Assembly: GCA_004352715.1 (NCBI GenBank)
Contig: SCFE01000081.1
Location: 1,239,925-1,303,924 of the forward strand
From: Hofstenia miamia
Lineage: Eukaryota; Xenacoelomorpha; Acoela
DNA: 64,000 nt
Reading direction: 5' to 3'
Below, piece by piece: positions 35,552 to 45,222 of the stretch. Position numbers and translations under genes: made by a program. The notes beneath the pieces were generated by a model that made no database searches, was not told the origin of the DNA, and saw only the letters and a program-made list of their open reading frames with translations. Within the stretch, counting starts at the first letter, position 1. Every line of letters begins with the position of its first letter.

Positions 35552-36202
35552 NATGCAAGTTATTGTTGAAGGAGGGGTTCATTATGCAAAATTGCTATTT
35601 CTTGGCACTAATGTGTAATTTTGTACATTGAAAAATAATGACTTAGTTACTGGCAGTTTGATTCCACTTTTTTATTGCAACATCTAATGACGTGTTGGCG
35701 GAGAATATACAAGTATCGTCTGCGTATTGTATAAGATTACAATTAGTATAAAAGTTCATATCATTGACATAGATATTAAACAGAAGTGGTCCAAGAATGG
35801 TTCCTTGCGAAACACCTTTTTCAATATACAGCCAGTTTGAAAGTACTGAGTTGAATTTGACTTGCTGTTTCCTATTACTTAAAAAACTCGCAATTAAACT
35901 AGTACTATAAAAGGGACTAACCCATACGTTTTAGTTTTTTGATTAGTATGTCGATTGAATCAAATGCCTTAGAGAGATCTAAGCATGCAATAGCAACATA
36001 TTGTTGATCATCCAATGAATTTCACCAGTTCTCTGTTGTTGGAAAACCTCTTCTAAATCCAAATTGGGTTGCAGAAAGCAAATTATGTTTTTTAATATGC
36101 TCGAACATTTGATTAAATATTAGTCTTTCAAAAACTTATTGGTGTCGTGATTGAAATAGGCCTATAATTAAATGTTCACATTTCATCATTTTTTTGTAAA
36201 GC

Positions 36203-36339
36203 TACGGTTAGACTATGTGATTGATCACGCGTGATCTGTCACATTTTGATAAAATCGCGCGTCTAACCTCTGAGATAATTAGCGATGTGATGTGTTTAGT
36301 AATTTTTCTTGCTACCAATCACGTAGTCTAACCTTAGCC
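36203..36339. mobile_element. 137-bp MITE inside LINE B
   Basis: The ends TACGGTTAGACTATGTGATTG and, inverted, CTAAGGTTAGACTACGTGATTG enclose a small AT/GC-mixed core with GATCACGCGTGATC at 36223. TAAAGC flanks both sides (36197-36202 and 36340-36345). The homologous empty site in the LINE at about 48285-48297 has a single GCTTTA, confirming a 5-6 bp target duplication. The superfamily is not settled by this length. Confidence 0.75.
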
Positions 36340-37910
36340 TAAAGCAGAGTAATATGTGCTTCTTTTAAGCAATCTGGGAATGTTTTGGATTTAATGCATT
36401 CATTAAAAATGTAGTTAAGGGGAATGCTAATTGAGTGTGCAGTTTCCTTAAGTATCCATGTGGGATTATTTGATGGCCCACTGGATTTGCCGAATTTCAA
36501 TTTGTTTAAAGATTTGAGCATTTCATACTAGTCATAAATCTAAAGGTAAAATCGGGTGCATGAGGCTTTTCACTTCCAACAAATTTTACATTATCCCCAG
36601 AATAATTGCCCAAATTTACGAATGATTTGCTTAAAATATTGGAGATGTAATAAGGATACTTCTGCAATTTGCCATAATCATTTGTTATAGCTATGATCTT
36701 TTTGGTGCCACGTTTATTGCAATTTGTCAGATTATGAATAAAACTCCATTTAGATTTTTGGGATAGCATTCCATCACATTCTTTTTTTTGTGTACGCATT
36801 ATAGGCCTAACGATTTGCTATGTTACAAATGTTCCTAGCTCTCTTATAACGGTTAAAATTTACTTCATATTGGTTATTTAAGAAGTCTTTATATGCTTGA
36901 TTTTTCGTGCGAATAAGTGCTTTACAATCGTCTGTAATGCACCCCTTAAAATTTTTTGAGTTATCTCTTGCTTTAGATTTATTAGGATTTGATAAAATAC
37001 GTTGTTCAGGGTAATATAAGTTTACATNCACATTGGTTATTTAAGAAGTCTTTATATGCTTGATTTTTCGCGTGAATAAGTGTTTTACAATCGTCCGTAA
37101 TCCCTTAAAATTTTTTCAGTTATCTCTTGCTTTAGATTTATTAGGATTTGATCAAATACGTTGTTCAGGATAATATAAGTTTACATAATGTTCAAGAACT
37201 TCTAAGAGCTTACCCATCATTGCATTGGGTTCGGTTGGCGTATAAACGCATTGCCAGTTTTGATTTGTAAGTGCAGGTTTTAGTTTATTTAAATTATCCT
37301 TATTTCGAATATGGGTTGTAACCCATTTTTTCTATATATTTTCACTAGTCTTAGGTACACTGATTCATACTATGCAATGATCTGAGAAAGGGCACTCCGT
37401 TGAGTAAAATTCAAAATTAAAATCAGATATTTCGGATGTAATTATGAGTCAGTCTAGTGGGAATTTTCGTGTTTTCAGAATCCAAATTATACGCGTTTAT
37501 TAAAAAATCTAATTGTGCTTTTTCAGATTCGACAATATAGTGAATATTCCAATCTCTGAGTAAAAGAACATCCTTATTTTCAGCACAAGCGATGGATTCC
37601 GTTTCTATTTGCTTGATAAATTCTGTCATATACTTTTTTGAAGGGCAATACGACACATTAAGTAATTGTTTTTCGTAATGGGAGGTTCTAATTGGATTTT
37701 TTAATTCAATCCACAAACTTTCAAATTTAGAATTACAATTTGCGATATTATGTAGGAATTTTGGATTATATATTTTGGGAACAAGGAATAAGACACCTTT
37801 GACCTTTTCTAAGAAATTGTTTAAAGCTCTATCCCTACGAAATAATTTACAAATCGAACTATCAAATGACCACTTTGATTTCCATTGACTCACAATCAAA
37901 TACTTTTTAG

Positions 37911-38054
37911 GTAACCAATGACTCCAGTTTCAAGGTGGGCATCAGCCCAACGCTGAATCCATTCACCAACATTCCATTCATTGTAGTGTTTCCAGACACC
38001 GATGACTCAGCTCAAGCTCAGAGAGGAAAACGTATTATGTGTGCCCTACTTAAG
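37911..38054 (+). CDS. Internal exon of an unrecognised host gene
   Basis: After a good acceptor (ATACTTTTTAG) a 48-codon frame with non-transposon codon use encodes VTNDSSFKVGISPTLNPF.., IPFIVVFPDTDDSAQ and ends RGKRIMCALL. It is bounded upstream by the 5' end of LINE B and downstream by a TIR element that inserted after TTA at 38050-38052. Without that element the exon would read CTTAGT followed by GTGAGT, a consensus donor. With it, the terminus of the element supplies AAG/GTGGGT. The 5' side of the gene must lie beyond the LINE cluster. No family is recognised. The alternative acceptor GACTCCAG at 37926 would shorten the exon slightly. Confidence 0.5.
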
Positions 38055-38614
38055 GTGGGTTTACAGCTTATCAATGAATTATAATATACATCTAAATTGA
38101 GAAGAATGCATTGTTGTTGATACGCTGTTTACAGCGTCTCAATTGAACTTGTTTATCACTCTTTTATTTGTCATTGATACAGCGTTTACAGCTGACTAAT
38201 GCCAATTGAATCTTATAATTCAAAACATTTGGGATTAGAGATATCCCACAGAAACGTTTATTCTTTAACTTTTTCAAGCAATTGGGGCGTGATCCTTTCC
38301 TGTTGCATGCCTAGTTTCGAATGAATATAATTGATTCAATGTTTACACTAGCGTAATGACTAATTATGAAAGGAATGAAAGACGAAATATCAAAAGTGGT
38401 TTGATCACGTCTTTCATCTCAATTGTGGAAATATGATCGTCTTTCAAGTGTTTACAGCAGTATTAGCGCAATTGATAAGCTCGATTACGCATTCTTTTGA
38501 TTTCATTAGTTTTATTAATTGATCGTCTTTCACAGCTGTTTACAGCTGAATTTGTGCTAATTGCGCATTCGATTGCGAAATATTATATTTCATTGATAAG
38601 CTGTAAACACACCT
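38053..38614. mobile_element. Harbinger-like MITE at an exon edge, 562 bp
   Basis: The ends AGGTGGGTTTACAGCTTATC (38053) and, inverted, AGGTGTGTTTACAGCTTATC (38614) extend over about 30 bp. TTA flanks both sides (38050-38052 and 38615-38617), the TWA duplication of PIF/Harbinger. Internal GTTTACAGC-like motifs recur at about 38128, 38172, 38340, 38450 and 38547, again echoing the terminus. There is no coding capacity. The AGGTG start resembles the element at 32681-34520. Confidence 0.75.
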
Positions 38615-39014
38615 TTAGTGTGAGTAAATAAACATGACATTATTCAAATTATCTTCAATCTCATTGTGTAATAACAAGTAACGACACAAACGGTTAGTGT
38701 GATCAACACTAGCTGCTATACAACATATGAAAATAATTAAAACTTATATACAACTACTAAATACGAGCAGCTTCCTAACCTACAAATAAGGATAAAATAT
38801 GATAATTGATCGTTTAATAAATTCGGTCTCTTCTCAGTAATTTATTGTCAACAGAATTTGGATCTAAAATAATGTATATAAGTAATCCTAAAGTTGGCTG
38901 GTTCGCCTTTCTCGAAGTTATTACTAAATGTAAAACAAATCCAAAACATAGCAAGCTAAGCACAATTAGAAAAACCCGATACTTATCCATAACTTTATTT
39001 CATTTCACAATCAG

Positions 39015-39096
39015 GGACACAGGCATAACTAGTCGTCCTTGTCATGGCTTCCTGATCACTACAATGCACAAAATGCTTAGCTTCACATTGTATTAA
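39015..39096 (+). CDS. Possible terminal exon with overlapping AATAAA
   Basis: A strong acceptor (TTTATTTCATTTCACAATCAG) opens 26 codons, DTGITSRPCHGFLITTMHK.. to TAA at 39094-39096. AATAAA at 39095-39100 overlaps the stop. It requires one base in the first codon position to be completed by a phase-2 upstream exon. It may be an alternative 3' exon of the gene whose internal exon is at 37911-38054, but that exon does not end in phase 2, so another exon would have to lie between. Confidence 0.3.
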
Positions 39097-39169
39097 TAAA
39101 GCAAACCAATGATAATAAAAGACAAGTATAATTTCAAAGAATTTATTTCATACTGATATTTTTTCTTAG

Positions 39170-39290
39170 AACTGGTACCTTTCTATATTATGATTATGCA
39201 AATATGTTTGCAACAAAAACAAGTACCTGTCGCCGTTCAATTTCTGCTAATCCACTTGGAAGTTCTGTGTGGCTAATGTCCATAGACTAA
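39170..39290 (+). CDS. Terminal exon with AATAAA signal
   Basis: The acceptor TACTGATATTTTTTCTTAG is followed by 39 codons, TGTFLYYDYANMFATKTS.. through ANPLGSSVWLMSID, then TAA. AATAAA lies immediately after, at 39291-39296. Like the block at 39015 it enters in phase 2. Coding character is better than in neighbouring frames, so I favour it as the true last exon of the plus-strand host gene. The product is not recognised. Confidence 0.4.
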
Positions 39291-39552
39291 AATAAATGAG
39301 GAGCAATTTGTCCTATGATTTATGTCAAAAAATGTTGGTGACACGTATTTGTTCATACAATCAATTAAATTAGTTTTAATAGCAAATCTTATTAAATAGT
39401 AGAGGATTTTTATTCTTTTACTTTTTCTTCTTTTCTATCATAGTTTCTTTTCTTTTTTAATTGGATTATGCTACAATATAGCAAGTTAGAATTAGTAGGA
39501 TTTTTATGGGCTTCCTGCTAATCAAATTAATGAACATTTATGTAAACATAAT

Positions 39553-39858
39553 CTATACTCTCAAAATAAATATGATTTTCCTAAATATATGCAATAGATA
39601 AGAATCTTCTTTGTTATTTTGTTCGCCTTTCTGAAGTCTATGCATAGTCTGTATTTTTGACGTTGTTTGACAAACACTGTGGGTGCTGCATATAGACTCA
39701 CTGTTGTTTAATATTCTGTTATATTCGTCTTTCAACTGTTTGGGCATTACTGGTAGTTTGATCGATTTATCTCTAGTGGTTGTAATTTTGTGTCTTTCTC
39801 TCATAGCTTGTCCAACACATATTCCACCATAGTTGAATATCCTGCTGTGCTTCTGCAA
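39553..39858 (-). pseudogene. Pol linker-like fragment
   Basis: The minus-strand frame contains RERHKITTTRDKSIKLP and QLKDEYNRILNN. This resembles the H-x-I-x-T..linker that precedes Ty3/gypsy reverse transcriptase. It runs out before any catalytic motif. Weak by itself, it is supported by the gag-like ORF upstream on the same strand. Confidence 0.35.
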
Positions 39859-40178
39859 TACTTCTCTTAGTTTTTTTATTTCATCTTGCTTTAGCTGTTA
39901 ATAATCTTCTTTGATTTCAGGTATTTTTTCTTCTGCTTTCATCCCCATGCCCTTTAGTCAGCTTTAGGAATTACTTGCTTCTCTNNNNNNNNNNNNNNNN
40001 NNNNNCCAACACATATTCCACCATAGTTGAATATCCTGCTGTGCTTCTGCAATACTTCTCTTAGTTTTTTTATTTCATCTTGCTTTAGCTGTTAATAATC
40101 TTCTTTGATTTCAGGTATTTTTTCTTCTGCTTTCATCCCCATGCCCTTTAGTCAGCTTTAGGAATTACTTGCTTCTCT

Positions 40179-40614
40179 AATGGTGTTTATCCACGTGTCC
40201 TTTAGTCAACATTGTGCATTGCTTTGCATTTTCATCTACTCATCCTTTAGTTGACATAGCAAATTACTCACTCATCATTTTCTTCAATTGGTTTCCATAT
40301 CACTTTGATGTTTAATTATATAAATTTGCCATATATCTTCACTTAATTCATTTTATGTTTATGTTCCTGTTGGTTGCATTTAGTATTGGTATTTTCCCTT
40401 TTCCTTTTCTTACTGTGCAGATGCTCAAGGGCATTGATATTTGTTTTGTGTTCATGCCTTTTTGTTCATATATCATAACCTCTGCTGTTATTTCTTTTTC
40501 AGTTTTTATTGCATGCATTTTCCTCTGGTATGGTTGCATTTTAATGTCTTCCTTTAATTTAGTAACACATTTTTTCCTTCCTTCTTTCTATTTCAATTTT
40601 TTCCTCTTGGACTT
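40179..40614. other. Internal retrotransposon sequence, no clear frame
   Basis: On the minus strand this is the continuation of the gag region, Lys/Arg/Thr-rich with stops (for example 40348-40539). It shows no zinc knuckle that I can identify. Confidence 0.35.
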
Positions 40615-40983
40615 TTATGTTAGCAAACATTCAACTTGAGACATATAGTTTCTTATGTCATCAAATTTTCTCATTTTAGTACCATTCAGAATTAATCTGT
40701 ACTGGTTTTTAAAGCTTTCATTTTGATAATAGTCAAGAAAATTTCCGATTAGTAGTTTGTAGTTCATTTTTGTTTCAGCATCTAGAATTAGGCAGTGTTG
40801 GTAGACTGCTCTTGTTAAATATAATGACAGTCTTGCTGCTGCTGTTTCTTGTGACACTTTTCTTTCTCTCACTGTTAGTTTAAATAGTTGGAGCCATTCT
40901 TTAAATGTGGGAGAGTAACTGTCTATTTTTCCTGTAAATTTTTGTATCTGCACTTTACAGGGTGCTGTTTTTTTGGTTGTCAT
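40615..40983 (-). CDS. Retrotransposon gag-like protein, 122 aa
   Basis: The frame starts MTTKKTAPCKVQIQKFTGK and contains FKEWLQLFKLTVRERKVSQ, then AARLSLYLTRAVYQ and a C-terminal helix FKNQYRLILNGTKM. The order F-x-G-x(n)-W-x-x-F, an amphipathic A-x-L-x-L-Y-L helix and a Y..F.NQY helix is the pattern of Ty3/gypsy-type Gag capsid domains, which assemble the particle around the element RNA. The start codon lies about 90 bp inside the upstream direct repeat (41073-41224), in keeping with an LTR-gag order. The C-terminal part (nucleocapsid) is missing or frameshifted. Confidence 0.55.
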   Translation of the reverse strand: MTTKKTAPCKVQIQKFTGKIDSYSPTFKEWLQLFKLTVRERKVSQETAAARLSLYLTRAVYQHCLILDAETKMNYKLLIGNFLDYYQNESFKNQYRLILNGTKMRKFDDIRNYMSQVECLLT

Positions 40984-41224
40984 CTGTTAAAATTAATTTC
41001 TCGAATTTTGGTTTAGTTACTTTCTTTATGTCTGTTTCTTGTTTCACTCTTTTTCTTACTTCTGATGTTATTTTCTATGTTAGTTGCTTTTCATTTTTTA
41101 TTGGATTATGCCACAATATTGCAAATTAGTAGGATTTTTATGGGCTTCCTGCTAATCAAATTAATGAACATTTATGTAAACATAATCTATCCTCCCAAAA
41201 TATATATGATTTTCCGAAATATAT

Positions 41225-41729
41225 ATCTACTAATGATTCCTGGAAACTTGTTCTCCTTGCAGAATCAAGGAAAGTTCCCAACAGAGTCTTAGTCTTTCTC
41301 ATTTGCTCTGATGCCGTGCAAAGCTAATATGATATTGGCAAGATCTTTGAAGCCTCACTGATAAATTGCAATAATATTTTCAATAAGGTTAATTTCATAA
41401 AATTGTAAGAAGTACTAAAAACTAAAAAATTTTTTTCACCAATTAGCAAAAAATTCAGTTTCTTAGTAAGAAAATATTTCAAATCACTTCACAATTGCCA
41501 AATAATATGATAATGGATTTTTGTTCTCATATATTATTAAAATATTCTTAGAATTATCTATTGGATATAAACATTCATAAAATTCATCAGCACATGCATT
41601 TCTTTGGTTGCCATAATGAAGTATGAAATTCGACTTTCATAATTGAAATAATTTCTGAACACTACATTTGTGAAAAGTGGATTTATTAATTTTTGAATTT
41701 TTAAGGATTTTTTCTTGAGTATATATATA
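41225..41729. other. No gene seen; ends in (TA)n at 41718-41755
   Basis: AT-rich flank between the two retrotransposon remnants. No supported frames. Confidence 0.45.
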
Positions 41730-42480
41730 TATATATATATACATGTATATATATGTCCTGGAAAGTGGAGAGTCGTTTTGTTCCTTCAAGAGATACTTGA
41801 TTTTCATTAACAAAGTTTTGTGGAATCATTCACAAGGAGTTGCCTTGCAGCTGGTATGCGGTCGTTCTATGTTCTTAATTCTCAATTTATTGCAAGTAGA
41901 TGCAAACTGAAATGTTCTTAATTCTCAATTTATTGCAAGTAGATGCAAACTGAAATGATTCTAACTGTGATCCTCGATCTGAGAGCAGCTGATTGTCTTT
42001 GCTGTAACTCAATGTGTGGTCAATGAGACATCTTGAGGCTGAATCTGAATTAATATTCCTATTGGGTAAACTTCTGCAAACTGAGTAAAAACATCAACAA
42101 ATGTCATCATGTACAGAAACCCATGCTATGTTTAGGGTAATGGTCCTATAAAATCAACTGCTATGAGTTCGTGGGGATCTCTGGGAATTGGAATCAATGC
42201 TGGCAGTGTGTGAGCTCATTTGGGTTTTAGTTTAGCGCATACAGAACATTGTTTCAGAAAGTTAGCAACATCAGCAACCATGCCTTTCCACTTGATGCCT
42301 TCTTGGTTTAAGTCTGCTAGCATGACATCTTGTCCATAATGAGCACTATTCTTCAAAAGGTTTCTCTTGCTCACGTGTAACTGCAGCCATAGATTGGCTA
42401 AGCACATCTGAAACAATATTGTCAGCACCTTTCTTCCAATTAACTTTAAATGAAAATACAAATATAAACCATTGCCATAG
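41730..42480 (-). pseudogene. Ty3/gypsy RNase H end and integrase, broken
   Basis: On the minus strand, WKKGADNIVSDVLSQ matches the end of gypsy RNase H (GxxNxVADaLSR). This is followed by the integrase zinc-binding region ending FLKQCSVCAKLKPK (42216-42260). HELIAVDFIGPLP then carries the first catalytic Asp (about 42160), and SDRGSQLESFQF with decayed TSCKATP marks the second catalytic block (about 41970-41990). Stops and frameshifts separate the parts. A 43-bp tandem duplication at 41869-41954 further disrupts it. No LTRs were located. Confidence 0.7.
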
Positions 42481-43540
42481 TAAATAGTTGGGGTTACTCA
42501 AACCAATCAACAGCCGGATAGGTGCATGAGTCCATGATCAGGGTCCGGACATATGCCCCTAAAAGTATACCACTAAGGGTGTTTTAATTATGTGAATCCC
42601 AGGCATGCAGAGTGCAGATCTGTGTTGAGTCTGATCAGTAGAGTGAAGCTGAAGGCCAAACTTCAGTTGAGAGGGTTGCACCTGTCCAGCTTTCACCAAC
42701 CAAGGCTACTAACTGTGGTAACTAGTGAGCATCTGTTGACTGCTATAAAGATCCATAAAATTAAATTTTTGGAGTATAAAATCACTAAAATGCAAAACAT
42801 CTAGTGAGCTGGACTCTATCGAGTTAAGTCTATGTTGAATGATAACTACCTGTGACACAGCAAAGCTTTCTCACAGGAAGGCTCAGCAAACGTGGGCCTA
42901 GGCCTTCCCCATGAGACGCACTCAATGACTCTAGATCACCTGCAGCAATATATGCAAGCAGTGTAGTCACTGTATCACCGTCTTCCTTACAACAAACTCA
43001 ATAGACAGGCTCACATAATCATCACAGCCCTCATGTGTTCATAGCAGGCATTGCAGCACCATCTCTTACACTATTTTTTAATGTCATCTGTAGGTCTGGG
43101 ACTCTGTACAGTGACACGCCCTTTGAGTGTTAGCTCAGCACTACCCTTCTGGATCTGCTTTTGCTTTGCATAATGGCTAGTTGGCTTAACCAGGAACCAT
43201 CAAGAGGAGGTAATCTCTATTGAAGTTCATCATTTCTAAAACTTGCTCCAGCATTGACCTTGTTTTTTGGTGCTTGCAAGTTTACAATTGTTTCCAATGT
43301 TATGATACAAAAAATTCACATTTATTTTCCAGAGACTTTACAGGCTCAAGTTTTCTCAAACTTCTTTAGTTTCACCACCTATGGAGCCATCATCAATTAG
43401 ATAAGCACAATAAGTGAAAGGGCCAAAAATATTTTTCCAGCTCTTGATGCTTGAGCAATAGCATTTTTAAATAAAAAACAGACGGATTGTCTCCCACAAC
43501 CCATCATCATCAACAAATGAGGCTAGTAGTATAGATTCAA
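42481..43540. other. Unassigned, moderately GC-rich segment
   Basis: Composition is closer to coding or retrotransposon sequence than to the AT-rich background. Minus-strand pieces such as PPLDGSWLSQLAIMQSKSR could be further pol remains upstream of the integrase. No frame longer than about 70 codons is convincing. Confidence 0.35.
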
Positions 43541-43700
43541 GTGACGCCTGTGCCACTTTTTTCTGATTGGTCGAGAGGTGGGCAGAAGCCTGTGCCACTT
43601 TTTCTGATTGGTTGAGAGGGGTGGCCTTTGACCTGAGACGCCATGGATATTGCCAGAGGTGTTTTATTGATCTCATAATGTGTTGACTGATTAAACAAGT
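43541..43700 (+). promoter_or_regulatory. Promoter-like module with two inverted CCAAT boxes
   Basis: Two tandem units contain CCACTTTTTTCTGATTGGTC and CCACTTTTTCTGATTGGTTG; ATTGG is an inverted CCAAT. A conserved downstream block follows, GACCTGAGACGCCATGGATA, TTGCCAGAGGTGTTTTATTG. The same order occurs at 44868-44962. It lies about 70-220 bp upstream of the small ORF at 43770. The promoter role is inferred from position and motif repetition. Confidence 0.45.
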
Positions 43701-43769
43701 CAGTCTATATATTCACTCAAATTATCAGATGAAATCATTATTTTTATTCTATGCAAATTCACTTTTCTT

Positions 43770-44189
43770 ATGTCTGTTGAAACATTAGTATCTGGTCCAA
43801 TTGGCAATCTGTTTGATGAGCTATGTACAACTCCACCACCAGCCTCCAACTATAATCCGTTAACACAAGAGATGATGATCACACCACCTGCACCTGTAAA
43901 AGAAAAACGCAAAGCTCCCCACAAGCAAAAACGTCCTGCACTTAATAATAATGTCATTGTCTTACCCAACACAAAGGTACAAGAAGAAGGCGATGATATT
44001 TTACAATGCTTACATGATGTCAATTCACAACCATCATCGTGTACTTTTTCAATCACGAGTCCTGCTAGTGAAATTCCGAAAAAACTCTGGTTAACAATCG
44101 TGGATGCTGTTCAGTTGAACACAAGATATGGTGTTGCAGTAAAGATTAGACTCGACAATGGTGTTTATTATTTTCTACCTAAACGCTAA
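43770..44189 (+). CDS. Small protein with conserved C-terminal domain, 139 aa
   Basis: An intact 139-codon frame starts MSVETLVSGPIGNLFDELC. Residues 22-60 are Pro/Lys-rich (VKEKRKAPHKQKRP) and look disordered and nucleic-acid-binding. Residues 106-139 form a compact unit, LWLTIVDAVQLNTRYG then VKIRLDNGVYYFLPKR. A gapless match of 12 identities in 34 residues is seen with the minus-strand protein at 45983-46203: W107, I110, D112, A113, T118, G121, K125, L128, Y133, F135, P137 and K138 are shared. The alternating hydrophobic pattern suggests a beta-barrel, possibly OB-like. AATAAA follows at 44227. Repeat-like surroundings suggest a mobile or virus-derived element, but I do not recognise the family. 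Confidence 0.6.
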   Translation: MSVETLVSGPIGNLFDELCTTPPPASNYNPLTQEMMITPPAPVKEKRKAPHKQKRPALNNNVIVLPNTKVQEEGDDILQCLHDVNSQPSSCTFSITSPASEIPKKLWLTIVDAVQLNTRYGVAVKIRLDNGVYYFLPKR

Positions 44190-44313
44190 CTCAGTGCATT
44201 GGGTCATAAATACAAGTTTTTGATCAATAAAAAACTTTTTCACAATGATGACATGGGAGATAGTACTATTACAAAATGTATTGTACTACAGTTTAGTAAA
44301 TAGAGAATGTATA

Positions 44314-44583
44314 NNNNNNNNNNNNNNNNNNNNNNNNNNNNNNNNNNNNNNNNNNNNNNNNNNNNNNNNNNNNNNNNNNNNNNNNNNNNNNNNNNNNNNN
44401 NNNNNNNNNNNNNNNNNNNNNNNNNNNNNNNNNNNNNNNNNNNNNNNNNNNNNNNNNNNNNNNNNNNNNNNNNNNNNNNNNNNNNNNNNNNNNNNNNNNN
44501 NNNNNNNNNNNNNNNNNNNNNNNNNNNNNNNNNNNNNNNNNNNNNNNNNNNNNNNNNNNNNNNNNNNNNNNNNNNNNNNNNNN
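44314..44583. other. Assembly gap, 270 bp
   Basis: A run of Ns, not bordered by (TA)n, unlike most other gaps in the window. Confidence 0.95.
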
Positions 44584-44601
44584 TTCCTCACAGTAGAATT
44601 G

Positions 44602-44811
44602 TCAAGGCATCTTCATAGTCTGCCCTAAAACGGTGATTGGGATGATCTCACCATCCTTAGTAGCTTGCCGCTGGGTTTGGGTGAGCTTGCTGTACCCACA
44701 CTCAGGATAATTAAGCTGCTCCAGGTTGAAAAAGATTTCCGTGCATGACAGAACGTTGTAGTGACCAACTAGCTCAATGAATTGCTTCGTCAAACCATAT
44801 TTATGGCACAT
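44602..44811 (-). CDS. Partial minus-strand ORF, coding-like, unrecognised
   Basis: The frame has GC-rich third positions and reads MCHKYGLTKQFIELVGHY.., FFNLEQLNYPECGYSKL and ATKDGEIIPITVLGQTMK before running towards the gap. In another frame just upstream (about 44815-44850) LSALVDSCAINMV resembles the D-S/T-G-A protease motif of LTR retroelements with Gly changed to Cys. This may therefore be the start of a broken pol, but the similarity is short. It is otherwise unassigned. Confidence 0.4.
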   Translation of the reverse strand: MCHKYGLTKQFIELVGHYNVLSCTEIFFNLEQLNYPECGYSKLTQTQRQATKDGEIIPITVLGQTMKMP

Positions 44812-44859
44812 GAGTCAACTAGTGCACTGAGGTGCATACTCAGAGTAGTAGTATTACAT

Positions 44860-44962
44860 CGAGTGATGCCCATCCCACTTTTTTCTGATTGGTTGAGAGG
44901 GTTGGCCTTTGACCTGAGACGCCATGGATATTGCCAGGGGTGTTTTACTGACGTCATAATGT
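44860..44962. promoter_or_regulatory. Second promoter-like module with inverted CCAAT and CRE
   Basis: One CCACTTTTTTCTGATTGGTT unit precedes the conserved GACCTGAGACGCCATGGATA block and TTGCCAGGGGTGTTTTACTG. It ends in TGACGTCA (44950-44957), a perfect cAMP-response-element palindrome. It duplicates the arrangement at 43541-43700. Confidence 0.4.
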
Positions 44963-45014
44963 ACGTTTACTAGTTTTTGTGTTATTTATGTGGCCTAATT
45001 TAGTTTGCATTTTT

Positions 45015-45113
45015 ACATTTTTTTAGTTTTACTTTCCCACATTACCTTACATTTTTTTTAGTTTTACTTTCCCACATTACCTTACATTTTTTTAGTTTTA
45101 CTTTCACACATTA
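45015..45113. repeat. Tandem repeat, about 34-bp unit x3
   Basis: Three head-to-tail copies of ACATTTTTTTAGTTTTACTT with CCCACATTACCTT are present, the last one diverged. Confidence 0.9.
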
Positions 45114-45117
45114 CATA

Positions 45118-45222
45118 TTTGTTTAAAAAGTGGAATCAAAAATATTTCCAAGTAAAAATAATTTACATACTTGTTTAAAAAGTGGAATCGAAAAATATTT
45201 CCAAGTAAAAATAATTTTTAAA
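45118..45222. repeat. Tandem repeat, about 52-bp unit x2
   Basis: Two copies of TTGTTTAAAAAGTGGAATC followed by AAAATATTTCCAAGTAAAAA directly adjoin the previous array. Confidence 0.9.

Larger units (their letters stand above)
32655..37905 (-). mobile_element. LINE copy B (CR1/Jockey-type), long but degenerate
   Basis: This minus-strand element reads from an N-truncated AP-type endonuclease (LLLRDWNIHY and IPTRLTHNY, about 37423-37899) through a linker to reverse transcriptase. RT pieces include KLKFGKSSGPSNNPTW (36340-36520), the YADD region at 35690-35750 and the thumb TFKYLGIIIDSKLSFS (35068-35412). The C-terminal tail is at 34812-35135. The 3' end was split by a TIR element at 32681-34520, leaving its last 26 bases with the TAAAG..TCTTAT tail at 32655-32680. 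Two single-N joins (35552 and 37027) are each flanked by diverged duplicate LINE sequence, so the assembly here is probably a chimera of at least two copies. Confidence 0.8.
39437..41224 (-). mobile_element. Deleted LTR-type retrotransposon with gag, flanked by direct repeats
   Basis: About 150 bp at 39437-39592 and 41073-41224 are direct repeats (shared TAGTAGGATTTTTATGGGC and GAACATTTATGTAAACATAA) and may be LTRs or parts of them. Between them, on the minus strand, lie a gag-like ORF and a short pol-linker-like piece. The bulk of pol is missing. The segment 39812-39984 is repeated at 40006-40178 on either side of a 21-bp gap, so this part of the assembly is not reliable. Confidence 0.5.

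Noticed and set aside
44245-44628. Frames spanning the gap at 44314-44583 and those at 46654-47760
   Set aside because: Almost entirely N. Open only because the gap contains no stops.
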